Source: Trachythela sp. YZ-2020 (Eukaryota > Cnidaria > Anthozoa > Malacalcyonacea > Clavulariidae). Taken from it: 64,000 nucleotides of DNA. The DNA lies in assembly GCA_016169945.1 (NCBI GenBank), contig JADLSH010000052.1, positions 806,001 through 870,000 on the forward strand, written 5' to 3'. This document shows, one piece after another, positions 6,612-16,177 of the stretch. The position numbers and the translations under genes were made by a program. The first letter of the stretch is position 1; each line of letters begins with the position of its first letter. The notes below the pieces were generated by a model, which was not told the DNA's origin, did not search any database, and was given only the letters and a program-made list of their open reading frames with translations.

Positions 6612-9600
6612 ATGGCTAGTAATGAAAACCAAAATGGTTCATTTGAACTTATTAGAGTTCGAAGAAATGAAAGTAGAAAGTTTCAAACTTGTTATATTGT
6701 TTACACAATTGTAACAACTGGTTTTGTTGACCCTGTTGATGTCTTTACTTCTGCGTTAACAAAAACCATCGCCGAGTGTGAACTTAAAACCGATGACAGG
6801 ATAAGCCTGATGATTAGTCACCCTGAATGGCCCAACCCAATAAGTACACAACTAGTTAAAGTTCCAAAAGGTGGTTTTACTCTTGATTTTATGGATGATG
6901 TCTTAGACACTGTGGAGTACAGAGAAGTTCCTTTGGACGAGTTACAAATTGATGTACAAGCTGTAAAAATACCTCGTGGGTCTGGTAAATTAAAATTTAA
7001 CAAAAATAATGTAAAACTAAAAAAAAGCGTGATAACGATAAAAAATGACGATACAATGTGTATGGCAAGAGCCATTATGACTGCACTGGCAAATATTAAC
7101 AAGAGTAAATGGACTAAATCTCAACTTAAAAATGGTTTTAATGCCGGTAGAAAATTACAAAAGGATCAGGCTATTAAACTACACGAAGAGTCTGGTGTAG
7201 AAATTAAGGAAGATGGTAATACATTTGAAGATTTGGTTGTTTTTTCAAAATATTTAAACATAGAAATTATTGTTATAGATGATAGTTTTGGCAAAATAAA
7301 ATTTAGTACTAAACCAACAGGTTCTGACCAAGAAATATATTTGTTCCAAACGGAAGACCATTTTCATGTAATAACAAGTATGCCAGCTTTCTTGTGTAAA
7401 AAATATTACTGTCACACATGTAAAATCTCATACAGTAACCGCGACATTCACAAATGCCCAGATAAGTGTTTGTCATGTTTTAAGTCTCATAAATGTAAAT
7501 ATGATAATTATGGTAAGTTGGTGTGGTGTAATTTTTGTAACAGGTGTTTTTATGGTCTTGCCTGTTTTGAAGAACATATGCGACATCGAAATAAAAAAGG
7601 TTCAAAACTTGACAGAGTTTGTGACAAAGTAAAAGTATGTTTGGATTGTGGTATAAATGTACCTGGTGGTTATTTAATGGATCACACTTGTGGTTTTGAC
7701 GAGTGTAAAAACTGTGAAAAATATGTAGAAACAAGTACCCACAAATGTTACATGGTAAGACAAGAAACAAAAGGTGGGGCTTGTACTAAGGTTAAGGGTG
7801 AGGGTAAGAAGGAGTGTGATATAAAAAATATAAAAACCCGATTTTCCTGGTGTGAATGTTGTAAGACAAGAACTGAAAATTACAAATTTTTTGACTTTGA
7901 GACAACATATGAAACAGGTGTGCATGTTGTTAATGGTGCTAGTTTACATGATTATTCTGGAAATAGGCTTTGGTTTACTAACATAGATGAGTTTTGTAAG
8001 GAGGTTTTTAAGAAAGAAAACACTAACCACACCTTAATTTCTCATAACGGTAAAGGTTTTGACATACATTTTATATTAAAATGGCTTGTACAAAATGCAC
8101 GCAAACCACACAATATTATTTACAGCGGTACAAAAATCATGTATATGCAAGTTGGTACACAAAAAGAAAATTTATTTAAATTTATTGATAGTTTAAACTT
8201 TGTACACCTTCCTCTGTATAAATTTCCAGAAACATTTGGTTTAACAGAACTTAAAAAAGGGTTCTTCCCACACAAATTTAACAAAACATGTAACCAAAAT
8301 TATATAGGTCCTATACCAGATGAAGAAATGTATGGACCTAACCAAATGGTTGCAGAAAAACGAAAGGAGTTCAAAGAGTGGTACAAAACCGTAAAAGATA
8401 ATACATTTGACTTCAAAAAAGAATTTAGAGAATATTGCGAATCCGATGTTGATATCCTTAGAAAGTCAATGATAATTTTAAGAGAAAATTTTATAAAATC
8501 TTCTAACATAGACCCATTACAATATGTAACCATCGCCAGTGTGTGTATGACAATATTTAGAAGTATATCTTTAATCCCTTATACGATGGCTGTAATTAAA
8601 AGTACTAAAAAATCTGAAAATTATAGCGATGTTAGTATTAAGTGGTTAGAGTATATATGTGAGACCGAAAAACTGTATATACAACACGCATTAAATGGTG
8701 GTGAGTTTAAGATTGAAGATGTTGGTAAGGTAGATGGTTATTGTAAAGAAAATAACACAGTGTACGAGTTCCAAGGTTGTTACTTCCATAAATGTATAAA
8801 GTGTTACCCAAATGGCAATAGCTGTGTACAAAAACTAACAGCTAGTAAAAACAAAAAAATATTGGACGCAGGGTACAATCTTGTAGAAATATACGAGTGT
8901 GAACTTTCAAAGGAGTTCAAAGATTGGGAATATAATATAGAAAATATGAAACCACTAGATGATAGGGATTCATTTTATGGTGGTCGTACAGATGTAACAA
9001 AACTAAAATATGATTTTAAAAATGGTGAAGTTGGCCATAATGATGATATTGTAAGTATGTACCCAACAGTCCAATATTATGATCCTTTTCCTATCGGTCA
9101 CCCTGATAAAAATAATGACAAAACACAAAAGTATGATCCAGAATTATTTGGACTTATTAAATGTAAAGTGTACCCACCAAGAGGTTTATACAACCCTGTA
9201 TTACCTGTAAGAACAAAACTTGGTAACGCCACCAAACTATTAACTCCTTTGTGTCGTACATGTGCAAGTACACAACAACAAGAAAAGTGTCAACATAATG
9301 ACGAAGAAAGGTCATTCGTAGGAACTTGGTGTACTCCAGAATTAAAACTTGCAGTAATGGAAGGTTATAAAGTTGGTTGTGTTTACGAAACATGGAGTTA
9401 TAAGTATAATGTAAATAATTTATTCAAAGATTATGTAAGAAAATTTATGAAATTAAAAATAGAATCTTCCGAATTAGAAGTTGGTCCTGGTACACCTTAT
9501 CGTGACGAGGCTCATTTTAAAGATGAAGTTTATAAAAGTATAGGCGTAAAACTTGGCGAGATAAAATATAACCCAGGAATGAGAGCAATATCAAAGATGT

Positions 9601-10289
9601 GTTTAGTTAGTCTTTGGGGTAAGTTTGGTCAAAGAATACACTATACAGAAACTAAGTTCATAACAGAACTGGAAGTGTATCACAAAACTATATTAGACGA
9701 CACAATATACAACATAAAAATGGATTGTTTAACCGACGATGTAATGTTGGTAAGTTACACTATAAAAAACAAATTTAAAGATAACTGTAATAATGTCAAT
9801 GTTGCGGTTGCTGCGTTTACAACAAGTAACGCAAGAATAAGATTGTACAACCAATATTTAAAACCATTAGGTACTAGGGTTTTAGGTTTTGACACCGATA
9901 GCGTTATGTATATTACAAGACCTGGTGAAACTAAGTTACCAAATGGTAACATGTTAGGTGAGTCAACAGACGAGTTAAATGGTGATTACATGGAAATGTG
10001 GCGGGCTACCGGTCCAAAATCATATTATGAAAAATTAAAAAGTGGTAAGGAGAAGTGTAAAATTAAAGGTGTCACTTTAAATCACGAAAACAGTGAAAAA
10101 CTTAACGGTGAAACTATTTCTAAAATTATAGATGGAAGACTAGCCGAGATAACTACTGTAAATACAGTATTTACTAGAAATAAGGTTACACAAAATATTA
10201 CAACCGGTCGTGTGGAAAAGAAATTTTCGTTAGGTTACAACAAGCGAGTTGTACAACCAGATTTTGATACATTACCTTATGGTTATTAA
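6612..10289 (+). CDS. Protein-primed family B DNA polymerase with OTU-like and Cys-rich N-terminus
   Basis: This 1225-aa replicative polymerase is of the Polinton/adintovirus type. Residues about 140-255 hold an OTU-like protease signature: D146-D147-T-M-C150 followed by ARAI, with H250/H252 downstream. Residues about 260-395 form a Cys/His-rich zinc region. The 3'-5' exonuclease has ExoI D428-x-E430, ExoII N479 to D484, and ExoIII Y608-x3-D612. An inserted endonuclease-like module (about 678-735: E698, D708, E719-F-Q-G-C, H726) is typical of Polinton PolBs. The polymerase has YGGRT, motif A D812-I-V-S-M-Y-P, motif B K995-MCLVSLWG, motif C D1094-T-D1096 and the TGPKSY motif (K1136). In motif B the usual Asn is Val999. 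The frame is open throughout, so the protein looks functional. The priming terminal protein was not separately identified. Confidence 0.95.
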   Translation: MASNENQNGSFELIRVRRNESRKFQTCYIVYTIVTTGFVDPVDVFTSALTKTIAECELKTDDRISLMISHPEWPNPISTQLVKVPKGGFTLDFMDDVLDTVEYREVPLDELQIDVQAVKIPRGSGKLKFNKNNVKLKKSVITIKNDDTMCMARAIMTALANINKSKWTKSQLKNGFNAGRKLQKDQAIKLHEESGVEIKEDGNTFEDLVVFSKYLNIEIIVIDDSFGKIKFSTKPTGSDQEIYLFQTEDHFHVITSMPAFLCKKYYCHTCKISYSNRDIHKCPDKCLSCFKSHKCKYDNYGKLVWCNFCNRCFYGLACFEEHMRHRNKKGSKLDRVCDKVKVCLDCGINVPGGYLMDHTCGFDECKNCEKYVETSTHKCYMVRQETKGGACTKVKGEGKKECDIKNIKTRFSWCECCKTRTENYKFFDFETTYETGVHVVNGASLHDYSGNRLWFTNIDEFCKEVFKKENTNHTLISHNGKGFDIHFILKWLVQNARKPHNIIYSGTKIMYMQVGTQKENLFKFIDSLNFVHLPLYKFPETFGLTELKKGFFPHKFNKTCNQNYIGPIPDEEMYGPNQMVAEKRKEFKEWYKTVKDNTFDFKKEFREYCESDVDILRKSMIILRENFIKSSNIDPLQYVTIASVCMTIFRSISLIPYTMAVIKSTKKSENYSDVSIKWLEYICETEKLYIQHALNGGEFKIEDVGKVDGYCKENNTVYEFQGCYFHKCIKCYPNGNSCVQKLTASKNKKILDAGYNLVEIYECELSKEFKDWEYNIENMKPLDDRDSFYGGRTDVTKLKYDFKNGEVGHNDDIVSMYPTVQYYDPFPIGHPDKNNDKTQKYDPELFGLIKCKVYPPRGLYNPVLPVRTKLGNATKLLTPLCRTCASTQQQEKCQHNDEERSFVGTWCTPELKLAVMEGYKVGCVYETWSYKYNVNNLFKDYVRKFMKLKIESSELEVGPGTPYRDEAHFKDEVYKSIGVKLGEIKYNPGMRAISKMCLVSLWGKFGQRIHYTETKFITELEVYHKTILDDTIYNIKMDCLTDDVMLVSYTIKNKFKDNCNNVNVAVAAFTTSNARIRLYNQYLKPLGTRVLGFDTDSVMYITRPGETKLPNGNMLGESTDELNGDYMEMWRATGPKSYYEKLKSGKEKCKIKGVTLNHENSEKLNGETISKIIDGRLAEITTVNTVFTRNKVTQNITTGRVEKKFSLGYNKRVVQPDFDTLPYGY

Positions 10290-10300
10290 ATTGGTTTTAA

Positions 10301-10329
10301 TTTTCTAATCCTTGTTTGGGATTAGAAAA
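10301..10329. terminator. Gene-end hairpin 4, after PolB
   Basis: The 11-bp stem TTTTCTAATCC paired with GGATTAGAAAA is the same as in hairpins 1 and 2, with loop TTGTTTG. It starts 12 nt after the PolB stop and lies between PolB and the convergent zinc-finger gene. Confidence 0.65.
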
Positions 10330-10354
10330 CTTTTTAAATGTAATGTTTAAAATT

Positions 10355-10585
10355 TTAAAAATAGTGGTTTTTGTCTTTTGCGTGTTTAAGCATCTCTTTT
10401 TGTGTTTTAAATACTTCCCTACAAACATAACAAAGAATATTTTTTACAGCAGCACCACAGTCAACACCATGACTCATTTTCATATGTAATCTTAAGCCTG
10501 TTGGTGATCCTGTAAAATCACAATTAAGGCACTCCATTATATTTGCTTTAGAATCGGTATTCGTATAAAGTTTTACTCTTGGCAT
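10355..10585 (-). CDS. Two-finger C2H2-type zinc protein, 76 aa
   Basis: The first finger is CLNCDFTGSPTGLRLHMKMSH; the second is CYVCREVFKTQKEMLKHAKDKNH. Both have C-x2-C and H-x3-5-H spacing, so zinc binding is likely. The product may bind nucleic acid or protein. It converges on PolB across hairpin 4. The start follows an AATAAAAGAT stretch on the minus strand. It is probably a regulatory gene of the element. Confidence 0.75.
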   Translation of the reverse strand: MPRVKLYTNTDSKANIMECLNCDFTGSPTGLRLHMKMSHGVDCGAAVKNILCYVCREVFKTQKEMLKHAKDKNHYF

Positions 10586-10676
10586 ATCTTTTATTCTTTT
10601 TATTTTTGGTCCATTTCGTTAAACAATTTAAAAGTATAACGAAATGTTTGTTTTGGTAATTCTTTAGAGTGCGGTG

Positions 10677-11012
10677 TTAAACCGTTAATTTCAAAAGCTC
10701 CTCAGCTGTAAGCATTTCATTTTGGTCATCTTCTTCAATTTTTAATGCTTCCTCAAGTGTACATAGCACCTTATCATGCCAATACTTAAAACTAGATTCT
10801 TTTGTAATGTGTATTATAACTCTTTTTGGTTGTATCACAACCATAATTACATCGGGAACATTGTAGGTTTTAATAACCAATGGGTATTTACATTTCCACT
10901 CATTTCGTATGGAAAGCCCAATGCGCACATGGGATGCAAAGTTGTCTTTGTAAAACTTAACTTGTTGTTGTAGTTTTTTTAGTGCTAAGTTTTTTAAAGT
11001 ATCTACACTCAT
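10677..11012 (-). CDS. Hypothetical 111-aa protein at the right end of the element
   Basis: The protein starts with a basic helix (residues about 5-25), then a beta-rich part (KYPLVIKTYNVPDVIMVVIQ, RVIIHITKE), and ends in an acidic helix (EEALKIEEDDQNEMLTAEEL). No family was recognised. The start follows AATATAA. It is upstream of the zinc-finger gene on the same strand with a 91-nt gap. It is the last gene before the AT-rich end region. Confidence 0.6.
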   Translation of the reverse strand: MSVDTLKNLALKKLQQQVKFYKDNFASHVRIGLSIRNEWKCKYPLVIKTYNVPDVIMVVIQPKRVIIHITKESSFKYWHDKVLCTLEEALKIEEDDQNEMLTAEELLKLTV

Positions 11013-11040
11013 TTATATTACACACCCACACACTTAAATT

Positions 11041-11230
11041 ATTAATTCTTATAAAACTTTTTTCGTAAAATGTTTTGCAACACATGTGTAACAATGTTTT
11101 ACAAAATGTTTTATAACAATGTTTTATAACAATGTTTTATAAAAATATTTTGTAAAACATTGTTGCGCAATAGTTGTGCAATAGTTGTGGAAGTTGTTTG
11201 ACACGTGGTTTTGATTTTTCACGTGTCAAA
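11041..11230. repeat. AT-rich tandem repeats and terminal hairpin at element edge
   Basis: About four copies of a unit like AACAATGTTTTATA occur between 11090 and 11155, followed by GCAATAGTTGTGCAATAGTTGTGG. A hairpin with an 11-bp stem (TTTGACACGTG with its complement, 12-nt loop, 11197-11230) comes next. Beyond it the base composition and gene density change. This may be the right terminus of the virus-like element; the terminus call is inference. Confidence 0.5.
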
Positions 11231-11481
11231 AGTGAGCTATAGTGGACCTTATAACTACTGACGTACTGTAACCGCAACGATTTGAAAACGATGACGTAAA
11301 TCGACGAAATTTAATATCCACCCACTCAACACCCACTCTAAATTGTAGAATATAGTCCATGATTATCCTCGCGCGAGCTTTATTAAAGCAAAATTGATAA
11401 TTTCGAGCATTATTGCCTTTATTCAATTGAATGTTGCGATTCTAAATTACTAGTGAGGCGGTTAAGAGGGAAATTTAGCTG
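11231..11481. other. No gene seen
   Basis: This is non-coding sequence between the virus-like element and the next inverted-repeat element. I see no supported feature in it. Confidence 0.5.
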
Positions 11482-12118
11482 GAATTGTTCATTTTGTGAT
11501 AAAAGCACCATATTTGCAGGAAGTATAGACTTTGATATGACAATAACTTTTAGATATGGAGGCATCTGAAAAATTAAAGTCGCCGGCCTAAAATTTGGGT
11601 TCTTTTTCATTTTCCTCATTAAACTCCTATATTGTCGAAAAATATAAAATTGCAAGTTCACTTATAGCAAAAGTGATTACAGAATCAGAAAGCTTACAAA
11701 AAGTTATATTAAGACATGTAAGTGGTTACCATGATTTTTCAAATCCTTCTTGAGTTACAAGCTGTTAAATACGCATTTTCAAGCTAGTACCCAGGCTTTT
11801 CGCGCGATTTCGTGGCATTTTTTCCATTTTGGAACAGCAATAACTCGAAATCGGTTGGGAAAATAAAGGTAACCGCTTAAGTGACCTATATATAGTTTTT
11901 TTGCAAGCTTTCTAATGATGTAAGTCATTATTGCTTTAAATGAACTTGGAATTTCACGGTTTTACAAGTGTAGGAGTTTAATGAGGAAAATGAAAAAGAA
12001 CCCAAATTTTAGGCCGGCGACTTTAATTTTTCAGATGCCTCCATATCTAAAAGTTATTGTCATATCAAAGTCTATACTTCCTGCAAATATGGTGCTTTTA
12101 TCACAAAATGAACAATTC
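11482..12118. repeat. Inverted-repeat element with 148-bp arms
   Basis: The arm at 11482-11629 is the reverse complement of 11971-12118 with almost no differences. The arms carry the landmark TTTTAGGCCGGCGACTTTAA. The 341-bp centre shows no gene. Open frames over the arms are by-products of the repeat. The structure fits a foldback/MITE-type element or a partial inverted duplication. No target-site duplication was found. Confidence 0.7.
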
Positions 12119-12419
12119 TTACACTTAACCGCCAGACTAAACCAGGCTGACTATGAAAGAAAGCGTGCGGCACTAGTACGGCTTCTTGCAATGCCAGTTG
12201 CTAGAAATGTGGCCTTGAAACGCCTAAACAAAAAGCGCCAAACCGTCCTCGCGACTTTATACACTAACACGACGCTTAGTAGAAGGTCCACTTCATCATC
12301 TGTCCACACAAAGGGCTCACTTTTACTTTTCTTATTTGATGACCTTGATTTAAGGTGGTCTTATACGTTGAAAACTTTTTTCTCTAATTTAATACTTTTC
12401 CCTCATTTTTTACTCTAAT
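12119..12419 (+). pseudogene. Protein-like remnant next to the inverted repeat
   Basis: The open frame continuing from the right arm encodes a basic, helix-like stretch of about 55 residues (LTARLNQADYERKRAALV, then MPVARNVALKRLNKKRQ) before becoming low in coding character. Its regular Arg/Lys/Leu pattern looks like real protein rather than random translation. No family was recognised and no start codon belongs to it alone. It may be a fragment of a mobile-element gene. Confidence 0.25.
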
Positions 12420-13864
12420 ATTATAGAATATGGGTAGCTGACACAAAATCAATCGCTTATACATTTGTTGTTGCCACAGTAACCAAGATATGACCCCCTA
12501 TGGAGTAAAATATGGTGTTTGTGCCACAAATTCGTAGTAAACTACGAATGATCTCCCAAACAACTTTAATGGATACAAAATAGACCTATCTATGTCCTGA
12601 ACCTAAAAAAATACTCAGCTAAAGGCATAGAGTGTATAAATTTTACTTGTGTTTATAGTTGAATGAAAATATGGGCATGTTCAGTTCATTAATAGGGTTG
12701 GCCTGTGGCGTGTATAACTCACACATAGTATTTTTTAGGTTCACGTCAAAGGTTAATAATAATGAGTAAATGCTGAAAATTTCACCATGATTGCATAAAT
12801 AGTAAACCCAGGAGAGTTTTTAACGTCTCGTGAATTGACAATTTGGGAAAATTAAGTTTAAAATATTCTTAGGTATGTTTTCGACAAACTATCCTAATTT
12901 GAAGACTTGAATAGGCATCTGGAAAGTTTAAAATGATCCAGCTGCATATGTTCTCCTTGCTTTTGCTTATTCTTGCTTACTCCTACGTTTCGAGCTGTTT
13001 TGATAAAATCAAGTTTATAGTTTCGAATAGCGTTTTGCAATAATATTGAGTACACATTACTAACCAAAGAAAGGCAAACAGCAGCTAGAATGACCCATTT
13101 TAATACGTTTGTCCTTCGTTTCCTTGATATTCACAAAGGAAAAATTGGACATGGAGCTCCCCTATATTTTCATATGCTAACCAATATACGTTGACTAATT
13201 CGGGGTCGAAATCACATACCCAAACATATCCTAAACGGGAGAGGTAGGCATATATATCATGAAAATGCCATGCTAGATTTTTTGAAAAATGTTTAACACG
13301 TACTATTTCAACATCTAAGTTTGGTTCCCAGCTGTGACCTCCGCCGTTGCCGTCTTTAAAAAGACACCAATGTTTAACCCTTCGGTTCTTTGAAAGGTTA
13401 TGGCAGATCGACTTTCGTCGGACTTTACATGATGTCCTCAATCAGTCAAAGCCTTGAAGTGGAACCGTAATTATACACAATATAGAGCGTGAACACAATT
13501 TGCTTTCACGCCATTATAACGCCTCTCCGCCTAAATATAACCTACTTGTACTTGGTGTAATTTGAAATAAAATCGTTTAAAATCACTATATAGCTAGGGG
13601 GAGGTGGGGGGGGGATGGGTAGGTGGGTAGGTGGGTAGTCATTTGGAGAAAAAACTTTTTCGTAAATGCTCCAATGCTCGCGATTTTCCAATAACACGTC
13701 GTTGCTATGGTGGTTGCTACGGGACAAAATTTCAAACAAGCTGCTATTTCCCCCTATTTACCCATTTTCCGCAAAACAAATAGAAAAAATAACACCAGAA
13801 AACGAAAAAGGGATCATTAATGATGCATAATATGGCTAATTTCAAAATAGGATTTTCTTTTAAA
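12420..13864. other. Non-coding or unassigned sequence
   Basis: I found no supported gene. A 113-aa minus-strand open frame (13100-13441) has protein-like composition, with SRLGYVWVCDFDPELVNVYW, and could be an exon or gene remnant; I could not place it. A G-rich run with GGTGGGTA repeats is at about 13598-13638. Confidence 0.4.
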
Positions 13865-14930
13865 ATTTTGTATAAGACCCCCTTAAGGAGGCTTCCTACA
13901 GTTTTAATTCTGTGTCGCGGGATTTTGTTCACGCGCGGGATCTTCAACCACACGCGGGACTTGACCGTGTACGCGTGGCGGGTTTTTTAAAATTGCGATT
14001 GCGAATCACGATTGCGCCAAAATTTCGTTGTCCACACGCGTGGGTATTCGAGGGCTTGTCTCGCGTGAAAAATGAAATCCTGATTTTTCTGACGTCACAC
14101 ACAAACTATAAATACATTTTTCTCCTGTTTCCTTCGGTAAATTTTTTTTTAAATTTGCATACGACACAGAAATCATAAAATGCATAAAATATGCGATTTA
14201 AAAAAAATTCCTCGTAGCCAAATTTTTTTTATTGCAAAAAAAACTTTTTTTGAGATTTAAAAAAATTCGGCTCCGAAGAATTTTTTTAAAATCGCATATT
14301 TCAATACTTTGTACTTTAGGTGCTCGTGTGCAAAAAATAAAAAAGTTTTACCGAAGGAAAATCCAAAAAATTAAGAAAGAAGATAAAAATACGACAATCT
14401 CTAAATCGCGTTGTTACCATGGCAACGTAAATATTTAGAAACATTTTTTGTTCTTCGTAATCCGCAATATTGTGGCAATCTGATGGCCAAGTCTCGTGAT
14501 CATACCTTGCAAAATGAGCAAATAATGGACCTTAGAGCACATTTGCGTGCTACAGAATTAAAACTGTAGGGAGCCTCCTTAATAGCTTTTTCTACAGAAT
14601 TCGACATGTTTACTTTCCGAAATAACAACCACGCTATGAATGCAACACGTGTTACAGCAACTAGCCAACTACATCGTGGGCTCATCATTTGTGACAGCGC
14701 ATGCTCTGTAAGCAATTCTAGCGTATTCGTATCGTTTTCGCGGATACTTGTGGACGCTCGAAAACGCAACGAATCTGGATACGTGTGGACGCGTAAACTT
14801 TTGAATCCGCAACAAAATATTTGCGGATACAAACGAATCCGGATACGTGTAGACGGGGCCTAAGTCGGCGATTATTTAATACAAATTACTCAAATTACTA
14901 AGAAATATGTCGCAACGCAATTACGCAAAA
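13865..14930. repeat. Direct duplication, copy 1 (1066 bp)
   Basis: This block recurs at 15112-16177 with a constant 1247-nt offset and only scattered substitutions, so it is a recent direct duplication. It contains a TTAA-flanked MITE, and its right part ends like another MITE (ACGTGTAGACGGGGCC). Confidence 0.9.
13887..14578. mobile_element. TTAA-flanked MITE, copy 1
   Basis: The left end GGAGGCTTCCTACAGTTTTA and the right end are inverted repeats of about 27 bp with one mismatch. They are flanked on both sides by TTAA (13883-13886 and 14579-14582). TTAA duplication is the hallmark of piggyBac and Kolobok families. There is no coding capacity, so it is non-autonomous. Confidence 0.75.
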
Positions 14931-15111
14931 GTACCTCAGCCATCTTAATCCCGACATTGAGAATCTATTCCAGCGCCCAAAAGATCTGTCGGCGAAGTTT
15001 AATCCTCGGCAAGCCTTGATTTTGTACGAGCAGAAGGCAATTGGCCATAATACGCTCGACAACATGTTGCGATTTATGTCAGAAAGAGCTGGTATCGCGC
15101 CGTATTACACC
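14931..15111 (+). other. Coding-like single-copy segment between the direct duplicates
   Basis: One frame is open through the whole 181-bp segment and reads like real protein (RPKDLSAKFNPRQALILYEQ, then NTLDNMLRFMSERAGIAPYY). It has no start or stop of its own. It may be an exon of a host or element gene caught between duplicates. The family was not recognised. Confidence 0.35.
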
Positions 15112-16177
15112 ATTTTGTATAAGACCCCCTTAAGGAGGCTTCCTACAGTTTTAATTCTGTGTCGCGGGATTTTGTTCACGCGCGGGATCTTCAACCACAC
15201 GCGGGACTTGACCGTGTACGCGTGGCGGGTTTTTTAAAATTGCGACTGCGAATCACGATTGCGCCAAAATTTCGTTGTCCACACGCGTGGGTATTCGAGG
15301 GCTTGTCTCGCGTGAAAAATGAAATCCTGATTTTTCTGACGTCACACACAAACTATAAATACATTTTTCTCCTGTTTCCTTCTGTAAAATTTTTTTTAAA
15401 TTTGCATACGACACAGAAATCATAAAATGCATAAAATATGCGATTTAAAAAAAATTCCTCGTAGCCAAATTTTTTTTATTGCAAAAAAACCTTTTTTTGA
15501 GATTTAAAAAAATTCGGCTCCGAAGAATTTTTTTAAAATCGCATATTTCAATACTTTGTACTTTAGGTGCTCGTGTGCAAAAAATAAAAAAGTTTTACCG
15601 AAGGAAAATCCAAAAAATTAAGAAAGAAGATAAAAATACGACAATTTCTAAATCGCGTTGTTACCGTGGCAACGTAAATATTTAGAAACATTTTTTGTTC
15701 TTCGTAATCCGCAATATTGTGGCTATCTGATGGCCGAGTCTCGTGATCATACCTTGCAAAATGAGCAAATAATGGACCTTAGAGCACATTTGCGTGCTAC
15801 AGAATTAAAACTGTAGGGAGCCTCCTTAATAGCTTTTTCTACAGAATTTGACATGTTTACTTTCCGAAATAACAACCACGCTATGAATGCAACACGTGTT
15901 ACAGCAACTAGCCAACTACATCGTGGGCTCATCATTTGTGACAGCGCATGCTCTGTAAGCAATTCTAGCGTATTCGTATCGTTTTCGCGGATACTTGTGG
16001 ACGCTCGAAAACGCAACGAATCTGGATACGTGTGGACGCGTAAACTTTTGAATCCGCAACAAAATGTTTGCGGATACAAACGAATCCGGATACGTGTAGA
16101 CGGGGCCTAAGTCGGCGATTATTTAATACAAATTACTCAAATTACTAAGAAATATGTCGCAACGCAATTACGCAAAA
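15112..16177. repeat. Direct duplication, copy 2 (1066 bp)
   Basis: This is the second copy of 13865-14930, in the same orientation and of the same length. Differences are scattered single bases. Confidence 0.9.
15134..15825. mobile_element. TTAA-flanked MITE, copy 2
   Basis: This is the MITE within duplication copy 2, with the same TTAA flanks and inverted ends as the copy at 13887-14578. It arose by duplication of the block, not by a separate insertion. Confidence 0.75.

Larger units (their letters stand above)
1..11230. mobile_element. Intact virus-like (Polinton-like) element, left end outside window
   Basis: Twelve tightly packed open genes without introns occupy this block: a protein-primed PolB, a probable double-jelly-roll capsid protein, a BRO-N protein and small membrane or zinc proteins. 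Neighbouring genes are separated by tens of bases or overlap by 1-4 nt, quite unlike the rest of the window. Gene-end hairpins and an AT-rich motif before most starts recur only here. The right limit is placed after AT-rich repeats and an 11-bp-stem hairpin ending at 11230, which is inference. No terminal inverted repeat can be tested because the left end is missing. Every major frame is open, so it is recent, active, or an assembled extrachromosomal genome. Confidence 0.75.

Noticed and set aside
1..11230. Phage or bacterial origin because of the BRO-N domain
   Set aside because: The polymerase type, the myristoylation signal, the capsid family and the lack of ribosome-binding sites point to a eukaryotic virus-like element.
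11419..12418. The matching open frames on opposite strands near 11.5 and 12.0 kb as a duplicated gene
   Set aside because: The shared part is only the 148-bp inverted repeat arm translated on each strand.
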